Below, piece by piece: positions 7,561 to 15,729 of a stretch of 32,451 nucleotides of DNA. Location: the NCBI GenBank assembly GCA_024638385.1, contig JAHEKJ010000034.1, positions 1 to 32,451 of the forward strand, in the 5' to 3' direction. The notes below the pieces were generated by a model. The model was not told the DNA's origin, made no database searches, and saw only the letters and a list, made by a program, of their open reading frames with translations. The position numbers and the translations under genes were made by a program. The stretch is from Gammaproteobacteria bacterium. GTDB lineage: Bacteria; Pseudomonadota; Gammaproteobacteria; GCA-001735895. The first letter of the stretch is position 1. Each line of letters begins with the position of its first letter.

Positions 7561-8409
7561 TCAGGACCGGACGGCGGCGTCCGGGCGCAACAGGTCGATC
7601 ATTCGCCCGGCCTCGGCGGTCACCGCCGGCATGACCCGGCGCATGATCGTCAGCCGGTCGAACAACTCCGGGTCGGCGGCGAGCGTCTCGCGCAGCGCAT
7701 CACCGAAACTGCGGCGCACCGTGGTGCCGATATTGAACTTGCAGACGCCGCCGCGCGCGAGTCGCACCAGGTCCGCCTCGCGGATGCCGCTGGTGCCGTG
7801 GATCACGAGCGGCAGGTCCACGCATTCCAGCAGCGCGTCGAAACGCGTGAAATCGATCTCGGCGGCCTGGGTCTGCAGGCGGTGGACGTTGCCGACCGAG
7901 ACCGCGAGCGCGTCGGGATCGCCCCGCTCGGCCATCGCGATCGCGTCGTCGATCGCCGTCAGCTCGGACTTGATGTGATCGCGGCCGCTGGCGTAGGGCA
8001 CCGAGCCGACCTCGGCCTCGACCGAGACCCCGCGCGGGCGGGCGTAGTCGACGACCCGGCGCACGCCGGCGACGTTGTCGTCGAGCGGCAGCTGCGAACC
8101 GTCGTACATGACCGAGGTAAATCCCGCGTCGACCGCGGCGAGCACGGTGTCGATCTCGTAGTTGTGATCGAGATGCAGGCACACCGGCACCGCGGCGGCC
8201 TCGGCCAGCGGGTTGAACAGGCCGACGATGCTGTCGAGCGACATGAAGTCGAGCATGTCGAGGTTGACCGCGAGGATCACGCCGGTGCCGCGCGCCTCGG
8301 CGGCGTCGACCACCGCGCGCGCGTCCTCGTAGCCGAACACGTTGAAGCAGCCGACCGCGTAGCCGCCGGCGCGCGCCGGCGGCAACAAGTCCCGTAAATT
8401 GGCCCGCAT
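7561..8409 (-). CDS. iolJ: class II fructose-bisphosphate-type aldolase, IolJ-like
   Basis: Zinc-dependent aldolase of 282 residues. Metal and catalytic residues are visible in HLDH (H79, D81, H82), EAEVG (131-135), GNVH (H176) and VIHGTSG (H204), and the phosphate-binding KFNIGT is at 224-229. The SVEAEVGSV segment and the overall length resemble Bacillus IolJ, which splits 2-deoxy-5-keto-gluconate 6-phosphate into dihydroxyacetone phosphate and malonate semialdehyde. Placement as the last gene after an IolB-like isomerase and a PfkB kinase supports this. It starts 4 bases after the isomerase stop. A tagatose- or fructose-bisphosphate aldolase role for a related substrate remains possible, since operon B appears to carry its own aldolase domain. 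Confidence 0.85.
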   Translation of the reverse strand: MRANLRDLLPPARAGGYAVGCFNVFGYEDARAVVDAAEARGTGVILAVNLDMLDFMSLDSIVGLFNPLAEAAAVPVCLHLDHNYEIDTVLAAVDAGFTSVMYDGSQLPLDDNVAGVRRVVDYARPRGVSVEAEVGSVPYASGRDHIKSELTAIDDAIAMAERGDPDALAVSVGNVHRLQTQAAEIDFTRFDALLECVDLPLVIHGTSGIREADLVRLARGGVCKFNIGTTVRRSFGDALRETLAADPELFDRLTIMRRVMPAVTAEAGRMIDLLRPDAAVRS

Positions 8410-8413
8410 GAAC

Positions 8414-9253
8414 TTACTTGAACTTGCTGATCATGTCCTTGATGCCCGGAATGGTCTCGAGCTGGTAGGCATGTTCGGGGTGGAAGAACTGGTGCAGCGG
8501 CCGCTGCGACTGGCCGGCGAGAACCGTGAAGTAATACATTTCGTAGCCCGGCGCGGAGACGCAGGGATGGTAGCCTTCGTCGATCAGGATCGTCGAGCCG
8601 TTGCGAATGTGGTAGACCTCGCCCATGTCCTCGCCGTCGCCGGTCAGAAACTGCGCGCCGAAGCCGTGCTCGGGATTGAAGCGGAAGTTATAGACTTCGT
8701 CGTGGCGGGTCTCCTCCGGCAGGCTGTCGGTGTCGTGCTTGTGCGGCGGAAAGCCGGACCAGCCGCCGGCGCCGACGGTGAACAGTTCGCTGACCAGCAG
8801 TCGCCCCACCTGCCCGGGCGGCGACTTGCCGAGGATGTGCTTGATCTTGCGGTGCGTCTTGGTGTCGTCCGAGCCGTACTGCACCGGGTCGATGTCGGCC
8901 TCGCGCACGACGAAGGGCGCGTAGACCTCGTCGTGGCGGGCGCCGGCGACGAAGACTTCGACGGCGTCGCTGACACAGGTGATCTCGGCGGCGGCGCCGA
9001 CCGGCACGTAGACGCCCTCGGGTTCGCGCTGCCAGATGTGTTCGCGGTGGCCCACGGCGTCGAAGGTCTGCCCCATGACGGCGACGTCGACGCTGCCGGT
9101 CGCCGGCACGATACAGGTCTCGTAACCGTCGACCTGCGAGACGAAGGATTCGCCGCGCTTCAGCTTGACGATATTGAAGTAACACAGCGGAACCCGCTCG
9201 TTGTCGCGATCGACGATCGCCTCGTTGTGGTTGTCGTAATGTGGAATATGCAT
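8414..9253 (-). CDS. iolB: divergent IolB-family 5-deoxy-glucuronate isomerase
   Basis: Bicupin isomerase of 279 residues. The metal-binding set HKHD (H171, H173), E180 in LPEE, and H229 in GYHP is intact, and the FPPHKHD-LPEE core identifies the IolB/KduI-like family. It is clearly different from the canonical IolB at 19504-20307. The canonical LEETYYH block reads RHDEVYNF here, and the block VYTDDRSLDETM and the C-terminal HNDPAHEW are replaced. It therefore probably acts on a related deoxy-uronate or keto acid, or is an old paralogue. ATG at 9253 (MHIPHYD) lies 2 bases after the kinase stop. It sits between kinase and aldolase in operon A. Confidence 0.8.
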   Translation of the reverse strand: MHIPHYDNHNEAIVDRDNERVPLCYFNIVKLKRGESFVSQVDGYETCIVPATGSVDVAVMGQTFDAVGHREHIWQREPEGVYVPVGAAAEITCVSDAVEVFVAGARHDEVYAPFVVREADIDPVQYGSDDTKTHRKIKHILGKSPPGQVGRLLVSELFTVGAGGWSGFPPHKHDTDSLPEETRHDEVYNFRFNPEHGFGAQFLTGDGEDMGEVYHIRNGSTILIDEGYHPCVSAPGYEMYYFTVLAGQSQRPLHQFFHPEHAYQLETIPGIKDMISKFK

Positions 9254-9255
9254 GT

Positions 9256-10242
9256 CTAGCTCCAGTGGGATGCGGGCTGCATCCGGTTGTCTCGCTGCAC
9301 CGCGGCGAGTTGCGCCGGGTCGGGCATCGCCGCGCCGCAGCCGCGGCGCGAGACCGCGAACGCGGCCGCCGCGCTGGCGGCGGCGATCGCGCGCTGCCAG
9401 TCGCCGTCGGCGTCGAGGTGAACGATCAGGTTGCCGAGGAAGGCGTCGCCCGAACCGTAGGGTTTCAGCGCCGGCAGCGGGTAGATGCCCGAGTCGAGGC
9501 GGCCGTCGTCGACGAATACGCTCGAGCCGGCCGCGCCGCGCTTCTGCACCATTACCTGCCCGCGCGCACGGCAAGTGGCAGCCAGGCGCTCGATATCGTC
9601 GTCGAGCACGGCGAACTCCTCGTCGTTGCCGACCAGCACCTGCGCCGCGGCCGCGGCCTCGGCATAAACCTCGCGGGTCTGCTCCGGCGACGGCCAGTTC
9701 CACGCGCGGTAGTCGAGGTCGAACCAGATCCGGCAGCCGTGTTCGCGCGCGGATAGCATCGTCGCCGCGACCGCCGCGCGCGAGGCCGCGTCGATCAGGC
9801 TGGTGCCGGTCACGACCAGATGCGAGGTGCCGGCGAGCGCCGCGTCGACGGCCGGGGTAAAACGATAGGCCAGGTCCGCCGGGTCGTTGCGGTAGATGAC
9901 GACCTCGCAGTCGGCGGCGCGCACCTCGGCCAGCGCCAGGCTCGTGCGCTCGTTGCCGCGGGTCTCCGCTACCAGCTCGAGCTCGACGCCGAGGCCGGCC
10001 AGGCGCGCGCGGACGAATTCGCCGACGCCGTCGGCCGACAGCGCCGACAGCAGCCCGACGCGGGCGCCGGCGCGCGCCATCGCCGCGGCGATGTTGCCGG
10101 CCGAACCGCCGAGATCGGCGGCGAAGGATTCGGCCTCGGCGAGGCGGCAGCCATCGGGTTGCGGGTACAGATCGAGCCCGGCCCGGCCGAGCACCAGCGC
10201 GAGGCGCTCGCGCGACCTGGACCGGGTCGCCGGCTCAGACAT
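9256..10242 (-). CDS. iolC: PfkB-family kinase, 5-dehydro-2-deoxygluconokinase-like (single domain)
   Basis: Sugar-acid kinase of 328 residues. The N-terminal GRAGLDLYPQP (19-29) and GGSAGNIA (45-52) parallel the IolC in operon B, and the C-terminal catalytic motif is GSGDAF (263-268, Asp266 as base), a Ser variant of the usual GAGD. The segment FDLDYRAWNW (174-183) corresponds to DIDYRPNLW of canonical IolC. It lacks the C-terminal DUF2090 domain found on the second IolC. The first 10 residues are polar and poorly conserved. The gene overlaps the upstream dehydrogenase by 8 bases. Context (isomerase and aldolase downstream) implies phosphorylation of 2-deoxy-5-keto-gluconate or an analogue. 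Confidence 0.82.
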   Translation of the reverse strand: MSEPATRSRSRERLALVLGRAGLDLYPQPDGCRLAEAESFAADLGGSAGNIAAAMARAGARVGLLSALSADGVGEFVRARLAGLGVELELVAETRGNERTSLALAEVRAADCEVVIYRNDPADLAYRFTPAVDAALAGTSHLVVTGTSLIDAASRAAVAATMLSAREHGCRIWFDLDYRAWNWPSPEQTREVYAEAAAAAQVLVGNDEEFAVLDDDIERLAATCRARGQVMVQKRGAAGSSVFVDDGRLDSGIYPLPALKPYGSGDAFLGNLIVHLDADGDWQRAIAAASAAAAFAVSRRGCGAAMPDPAQLAAVQRDNRMQPASHWS

Positions 10243-11359
10243 CGACCCACTCCCCGGACAGAGCCGAGCGGTCGATCGCGTCCATGACCCGCTCGATCTT
10301 GATGCCGTCGGCGAACGCGGGCCAGGCCGGCTCGCCGGTCTCGATCGCGCGCAGCAACTGGCGCAACTCGCAGACCTTGACGTCGATAAAGCCGAGGCCG
10401 TGGCCGGCGTTCGGCAGGAAGGCGGCGTAGGGTTCGTGGTACTGGCCGGACAGGATCGTGCGGAAGCCCTGTTGCCGCGGGTCTTCGCTGCGGGTGTAGA
10501 GCTGGATTTCGTTGAGCCGCTCCTGGTCGTGACAAATCATGCCCTGCGCGCCGTGGATCTCCCAGCGCAGGCCGCACTTGCGCCCCCAGGCGACGCGGCT
10601 GACCCGCAGCGTGCCCTTGATGCCGCTGGCGAAATGCGCCAGCGCCATGCAGACGTCGTCGTTGTCGACGTTGCGCAGCCGGGCGGGGTCGACCGGGTCG
10701 CGGCGCTCGCGGTGCACGGTGTCGTAGTCGCCGACGACCCGGGTGATTTCGCTGCCGGTCATCAGGTGCGCCATGCTGACGAGGTGGCACATGACGTCGG
10801 CGTTGGCGCCGGTGCCCGAGGCTTCGCGGCTCATGCGCCAGCTGAACGGGCGCTCGGGGTCGGCCTCGTTGTCGACGTCGTAGACGCCGTGAAAACCGAT
10901 CACGCGGCCGATCGCGCCCTCGTCGATCAGGTCGCGCGCCGCGCGCACCAGCGGGTTCTGCGTGTAGTTGTAGCCGAGCAGCGTCTGGCAATCCGAGCCG
11001 CGCGCCGCGGCGAGCATCGCCTCGGCCTCGGCGACGCTGGTCGCCATCGGCTTTTCGCACCAGACGTGCTTGCCCGCGGCGAGCGCGGCGACCGCGATTT
11101 CGCGGTGCATCGCGTTGGGTACGCAGATGGAGATCAATTCCACCGCCGGGTCGGCGACGACGTCGCGGTAATCCGTGGTCGCGCGGGCGAAACCCATCTC
11201 GGCCTGTTTCGCGCGCACGCGCTCGGCATCGATATCGCACAGCATTTCCAGGCGCGGGCGCAAGCCGTCGCCGAATACCGTGCCGGCGGCGGCGTAGGCG
11301 ATCGAATGCGCCTTGCCCATGAACGCGGTGCCGATGACACCGATGCCGATTTCTTTCAT
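10235..11359 (-). CDS. Gfo/Idh/MocA-family dehydrogenase (inositol/sugar type), operon A copy
   Basis: NAD(P)-dependent oxidoreductase of 374 residues. The Rossmann motif GVIGTAFMGKAH (7-18) is followed by the catalytic lysine in CEKP (K103) and the active-site pair D188 and H192 in ADVMCH. It aligns along its length with the protein at 22264-23373 (shared AVGAVF/AAGTVF, GLRPRLEM, GFARATTD/GFSRATAD, LLGYNY/MVGYNY, AGHGLGF/AGHGTGY), so the two divergent operons carry paralogues. The start at ATG 11359 is chosen because the fold begins at residue 4; an upstream extension has no such support. Its likely role is oxidation of an inositol isomer, an inosose or a sugar entering operon A. The exact substrate is unknown. 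Confidence 0.85.
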   Translation of the reverse strand: MKEIGIGVIGTAFMGKAHSIAYAAAGTVFGDGLRPRLEMLCDIDAERVRAKQAEMGFARATTDYRDVVADPAVELISICVPNAMHREIAVAALAAGKHVWCEKPMATSVAEAEAMLAAARGSDCQTLLGYNYTQNPLVRAARDLIDEGAIGRVIGFHGVYDVDNEADPERPFSWRMSREASGTGANADVMCHLVSMAHLMTGSEITRVVGDYDTVHRERRDPVDPARLRNVDNDDVCMALAHFASGIKGTLRVSRVAWGRKCGLRWEIHGAQGMICHDQERLNEIQLYTRSEDPRQQGFRTILSGQYHEPYAAFLPNAGHGLGFIDVKVCELRQLLRAIETGEPAWPAFADGIKIERVMDAIDRSALSGEWVDV

Positions 11360-11474
11360 CCGTTGTCTCGATCGAATGCCAAATCGATTCTTGCCTTCAA
11401 AATGCCGGTCGCCGGGGCCGCATTCGGGCTCCAACTATACCAACATCTCGAACATCCCATTACTCCAGCCGAAA

Positions 11475-12263
<789 letters not shown>

Positions 12264-12264
12264 G

Positions 12265-13389
12265 TCATCGCTCCCCCGTGATGATGCGGCGAATATAGGT
12301 GTTCAGAATGACCGCGAACAGCAGGATCACGCCGAGGAATACGCGGAACAGAGAACTTTCGACACCGGCGAAGAACAGGCCCTGCTGGACCACGCCGAAT
12401 ATCAGCGCCCCGAGCGCCGCGCCGATGACCGAGCCGTAACCGCCGGTCAGCAGCGCGCCGCCGATGACGACCGCGATAATGGCCTCGAATTCCTTCAGCA
12501 GTCCGCGGTCGGCGCCGGCCGAACCGAATTCCATCACCTGGCAGGTGGCGAAGACCGTCGCGCAAAAGGCGGTGAACATGAACATCAGGATCTTGACGCG
12601 ATTCACCGGCACACCGGTGTAGCGGGCCGCCTGGGCATCGCCGCCGGCAGCGAAAATCCAGTTGCCGAAACGGGTCCGGGTCAGCAGCACGTGGCCGAAG
12701 ATGACCAGTACGATCGCCCAGACGATCAGCATCGGCACGCCGTCCACCACCGGTTGCCCGGCGCGGGTACCGCGCTCGAAGGTCGCGATGATGCCCGCCT
12801 CGCCCATCCACTGAAACGCCCCGGTGAAGATCTTGCCGCCGAACAGCGGCGCCAGCCAGTCGCCCTGTGCCGTGTCCCGGATGCCGCCGATGATGGTTTT
12901 CCGTTCGATCGTCTGCGGCAGATAAATCGTAAAACCGCGCAGGATGAACAGGAATGCCAGGGTTACGATGAAGCTCGGCAAGCCGGTGCGCACGACGATA
13001 TATCCGTTGAGGGCGCCAATCGACAGCGCCAGCACGAAGGTAACGAGAATCGCCAGCCAGATCGGCCAGCCCAGCACCACGCCGAATATGGCGATCATCA
13101 TGCCGGCGAAACCGATCATCGACCCGACCGACAGGTCGAATTCGCCGGCGATCATCAACAGGCAGGCGCCGACGGCGATGATCATGAACTGGGCCGAAAC
13201 CTGGCTCCAGTTCATGATGCCCTGGGAGTTGAACATGCCGCTGTCGAAGGCGAACAGCAGAAACAGCGCGAATACGACGATCGTACCCACTATGCCGCCG
13301 AGTTCGGGGCGGATCATGGCTTCGCGCAAGCGGGACCGCTGTTTGACCCGTTCGTCTTCAGCGGCGGTTGGTGGCGTTGTGTCTGACAT
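12265..13389 (-). CDS. CUT2 sugar/inositol ABC transporter permease
   Basis: Polytopic inner-membrane protein of 374 residues, BPD_transp_2 family. A polar N-terminus of about 30 residues precedes the first helix ([18 protein letters not shown]). The hallmark GEFDLSVGS occurs after the second or third helix, [11 protein letters not shown] in the middle, and the ATPase-contacting [15 protein letters not shown] near the C-terminus. A loop of about 60 residues between helices (around residues 150-210) is longer than in FrcC. A GAGG ribosome-binding site lies 8 bases before ATG 13389. Substrate is inferred as a cyclitol from the neighbouring operon genes. Confidence 0.9.
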   Translation of the reverse strand: MSDTTPPTAAEDERVKQRSRLREAMIRPELGGIVGTIVVFALFLLFAFDSGMFNSQGIMNWSQVSAQFMIIAVGACLLMIAGEFDLSVGSMIGFAGMMIAIFGVVLGWPIWLAILVTFVLALSIGALNGYIVVRTGLPSFIVTLAFLFILRGFTIYLPQTIERKTIIGGIRDTAQGDWLAPLFGGKIFTGAFQWMGEAGIIATFERGTRAGQPVVDGVPMLIVWAIVLVIFGHVLLTRTRFGNWIFAAGGDAQAARYTGVPVNRVKILMFMFTAFCATVFATCQVMEFGSAGADRGLLKEFEAIIAVVIGGALLTGGYGSVIGAALGALIFGVVQQGLFFAGVESSLFRVFLGVILLFAVILNTYIRRIITGER

Positions 13390-13424
13390 ATCCGAACCTC
13401 GATTGATTTCGAATCTGTTGAAGT

Positions 13425-13458
13425 GGCGGGCAGCCGGTCGATGCCCGGCCGCCCCGCC
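13425..13458 (-). promoter_or_regulatory. intercistronic stem-loop after the operon A binding-protein gene
   Basis: Imperfect GC-rich hairpin between the binding-protein stop and the permease start: outer stem GGCGGG/CCCGCC (6 pairs), a 2-by-3 internal loop, inner stem GCCGG/CCGGC (5 pairs) and a 7-base loop. No T-run follows. It occupies the same place as the stem-loops after frcB and after the gtsA-like gene. Confidence 0.6.
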
Positions 13459-13468
13459 TCAGGCCGGT

Positions 13469-14425
13469 CTAGCGGTATTCACCCGCATACTTTTCCACCA
13501 TCTCCAGTGCGTCGGCGGTCACGAAACCGGGACCGGAGTTGATGTTGTTGCCGGGCAGCACGCCGTAGCGGTGGTAGTTGGTCATCACCACGACCGGCAG
13601 GTAAGCCTGCAGGAAGGGTTGCTGATCGATGCCCCACTCGATAATGCCCGCCTTGATGCCCTTGACGATTTCCTCGCCCAGATCGAAGGTGCCGAAGTAA
13701 ATGTCCCCGGCCATGCCGTTTTCCTGCAGGGCCTGCATGGTCGGATCGGCCGACACCGGTCCCAGCGTCAGTATGGCCTCGGTCTTCGGGTTGGCGGCAA
13801 GATAAGCCTTTACCTTGTTCTTGATTTCCGACGGGTCGGTGCCGCTGTCGAGCATCGAATTGCCGAGCTCGATGCCGAGGCCGTCGGCAAATCCGCGGCA
13901 GCGTTCGCCCAGGGTCGGTTGCTGAATCGAGTGGTTGACGCAAAGAAAGCTGCCGATGCCGTCACCCTTCGCGCGCAGGCCGGCGGCGTAGCCGGCGTCG
14001 TATTCGGGCTGACCCACGTACATCAGCGCGCCGACCTCGCGCGCCTGATCCGGCGTGCCCGTGTTCATGATGATCACGTCGATACCGGAGGCAACCGCGT
14101 TCTTGATGGGTCCTTCGAGTACGTCGTAGTCGGCCAGGGTGGTGATGATGCCGTTCGGTCCGGACGCGGCCGCCTGGTCGATGATGCGCGCCATGTCGGC
14201 GATGTCACCGGTCGGCGGGTTGCGATACTCGACGTCGACGCCCATTTGCTTGCCGGCCAGGGCGATGCCGTTCTTGATCGTGTTCCACCAGGAATCGGAA
14301 TCGGGCGCATGGCTGACGAGGATGTATTTTTCGCCGGCGGCCGAGACCGATGTCGAAATCAGTGCGAGAGGAGCCGCGACCGCCAGTGACAAGGCAGCCG
14401 CCGTCCATAGTTTCATTTTTTTCAT
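13469..14425 (-). CDS. periplasmic sugar/inositol-binding protein, Peripl_BP_4 family
   Basis: Solute-binding protein of 318 residues. The Sec signal peptide (MKKMKL, hydrophobic core, SVSA-AGEK, cleavage after about residue 29) is clear. The mature protein opens YILVSHAPDSDSWWNTIKNG, the first strand and ligand loop of the ribose/inositol class, with later TTLADYDVLEGPI and the conserved AILTLGPVSAD. A strong GGAGG ribosome-binding site lies 5 bases before ATG 14425; a second ATG at codon 4 is less well spaced. It is the first gene of operon A, divergent from the RpiR regulator, so probably controlled by it. Similar proteins occur beside iol genes in rhizobia; inositol as ligand is an inference. 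Confidence 0.88.
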   Translation of the reverse strand: MKKMKLWTAAALSLAVAAPLALISTSVSAAGEKYILVSHAPDSDSWWNTIKNGIALAGKQMGVDVEYRNPPTGDIADMARIIDQAAASGPNGIITTLADYDVLEGPIKNAVASGIDVIIMNTGTPDQAREVGALMYVGQPEYDAGYAAGLRAKGDGIGSFLCVNHSIQQPTLGERCRGFADGLGIELGNSMLDSGTDPSEIKNKVKAYLAANPKTEAILTLGPVSADPTMQALQENGMAGDIYFGTFDLGEEIVKGIKAGIIEWGIDQQPFLQAYLPVVVMTNYHRYGVLPGNNINSGPGFVTADALEMVEKYAGEYR

Positions 14426-14831
14426 CCGATCCTCCAGAATATGGTTCAGGTTGTTTACTGTCGTAAATGTATTGAGTACGTTTTAAGAGCTATCGCTCCA
14501 GTTGCCAGTGAGTCAAGCATTTGTCCGGGTCCGGTTGACGGTTGCGGGTTTTGCGGTTTCCACCCGATCTCGATCGGGTAAGTCTGACCCCGTCGTTTTT
14601 ATCCACGTCCCTCTTAGCTTGCGCTTAACCCCGAGACAGCCGAGTTTTAACACTTTAAAAAAAAAATTACAACTTAATCAGAAATGAAATAAATATTCCA
14701 AATATAAAACGGATTGGGTATACTGCTCCGCCATCGAGGTCGATTCGCAATAATCCGTTGCAGCAAGCGCGTTCCGCCGCCCCGGCCGACTGGACGACTC
14801 GCAGCTAACGCCAAAAACCGGAACAGGCAAT
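14426..14831. promoter_or_regulatory. 406-base divergent control region between operon A and the rpiR/iol operon B
   Basis: No gene is supported here. From the operon A side the region holds an inverted repeat TTTAC-TGTC-GTAAA (14454-14467) about 30 bases upstream of the binding-protein start, then a 7-pair hairpin ACCCGAT-CTCG-ATCGGGT (14562-14579). An extremely AT-rich block (about 14642-14710) follows, including ten consecutive A residues (14657-14666), which could act as an UP element or bent DNA. Then come a palindromic candidate operator and a plus-strand -10-like TATACT (14719-14724). The placement suggests that both operons are controlled from here. Confidence 0.6.
14685..14700. promoter_or_regulatory. 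candidate RpiR/IolR operator
   Basis: A 16-base inverted repeat TGAAATA-AA-TATTCCA with six of seven arm pairs matched. Within it GAAA-N6-TTCC resembles the GGAA-N6-TTCC element proposed for the RpiR-type IolR of Sinorhizobium, differing at one base. It overlaps the place where the -35 region of the TATACT promoter would fall, upstream of the regulator gene, which fits autorepression and control of operon B. Confidence 0.5.
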
Positions 14832-15656
14832 ATGGCCACCGTCATCGAACAGGAACCGCCGCGGGTATTCAGTCAATTGAAACCCTGGCTGCAGGAGCAC
14901 TTCACCGCATTGCCCAAGCGGCTGCAAAGCGTGGCCGTTTTTGCGCTGCATAATCCGGATATCATCGCGCTGAATACGATTGCCGTGATCAGCGAAAAGG
15001 CCGAAGTGACGCCGTCGACGCTGGTCAGATTCGCCAAGTCGATCGGCTACAGAGGTTTTTCCGACATGCAGGAAGTATTTCAGGAAAGCATGCGTCACAT
15101 GCCGCAGCCGTATACCCAGCGCCTGCATCGGCTCGAAGACGCCGGCGCAGCCGAGCAGACCGTATTGCATCGATTCAGCCGCGCGGCCGCGGCCTCGATA
15201 GACCGGCTCGAGCAGCAGGTCGACGAGCAGGCGATCAAACAGGCGAGCCGGCAACTGGCCGCGGCGCGGACGATTTATATTGCCGGTCAGGGCAGGGCCA
15301 CGCCGGTGACGACTTATTTGCACTACACCCTGATCAAAATGGGCCTGCAAGCGGTACTGTTGGACGGCATCGCCTCGACGTTCTCCGACAAGACCCGGCT
15401 GATTCGCCGCGACGAGATTCTGATCGCGGTCAGTTTCAGTCCATATACCGCGAATACCCGCGAGATCGTGGATATTTGTCTCGCGCAAAAGGTCCCGGTG
15501 GTCGCAATAACCGATTCCACGCTGAGTCCGATCGCGCGATCGGACGATTTGCATCTCGAGGTGCTCGAGGAAGAGGTCGGCGGCATTCGCGGGCTATCGG
15601 CGACCATGTGTCTCGCGCTCTGTCTCGCCGTCGAAACCGGCAAGCTGGCCTCGTGA
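14832..15656 (+). CDS. iolR: MurR/RpiR-family transcriptional regulator, IolR-like
   Basis: DNA-binding regulator of 274 residues. An N-terminal HTH_6 domain (about residues 14-90, with LNTIAVISEKAEVTPSTLVRF and RFAKSIGYRGFSDMQ as the recognition region) is followed by a SIS domain (about 125-265) that normally binds a phosphosugar. GQGRATPVTTYLHY marks the start of the SIS fold. It stands between the divergent operons and immediately before iolC, the place taken by rhizobial RpiR-type IolR, a repressor relieved by a late inositol intermediate such as 2-deoxy-5-keto-gluconate 6-phosphate. The start at ATG 14832 is the first codon with family-like sequence and leaves the operator and -10 box upstream. 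Confidence 0.9.
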   Translation: MATVIEQEPPRVFSQLKPWLQEHFTALPKRLQSVAVFALHNPDIIALNTIAVISEKAEVTPSTLVRFAKSIGYRGFSDMQEVFQESMRHMPQPYTQRLHRLEDAGAAEQTVLHRFSRAAAASIDRLEQQVDEQAIKQASRQLAAARTIYIAGQGRATPVTTYLHYTLIKMGLQAVLLDGIASTFSDKTRLIRRDEILIAVSFSPYTANTREIVDICLAQKVPVVAITDSTLSPIARSDDLHLEVLEEEVGGIRGLSATMCLALCLAVETGKLAS

Positions 15657-15729
15657 AAGCATTCGAGACAGCCCCGTGTCGGTCCCGCTTTCGCCGGCGA
15701 TCGGATGAGTATTATTGCGAGGCGACGTT

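Noticed and set aside
14657-14666. Run of ten A residues as a terminator tail or insertion-sequence remnant
   Set aside because: No adjacent GC-rich stem, no terminal inverted repeats or target duplication; better explained as part of an AT-rich promoter block.
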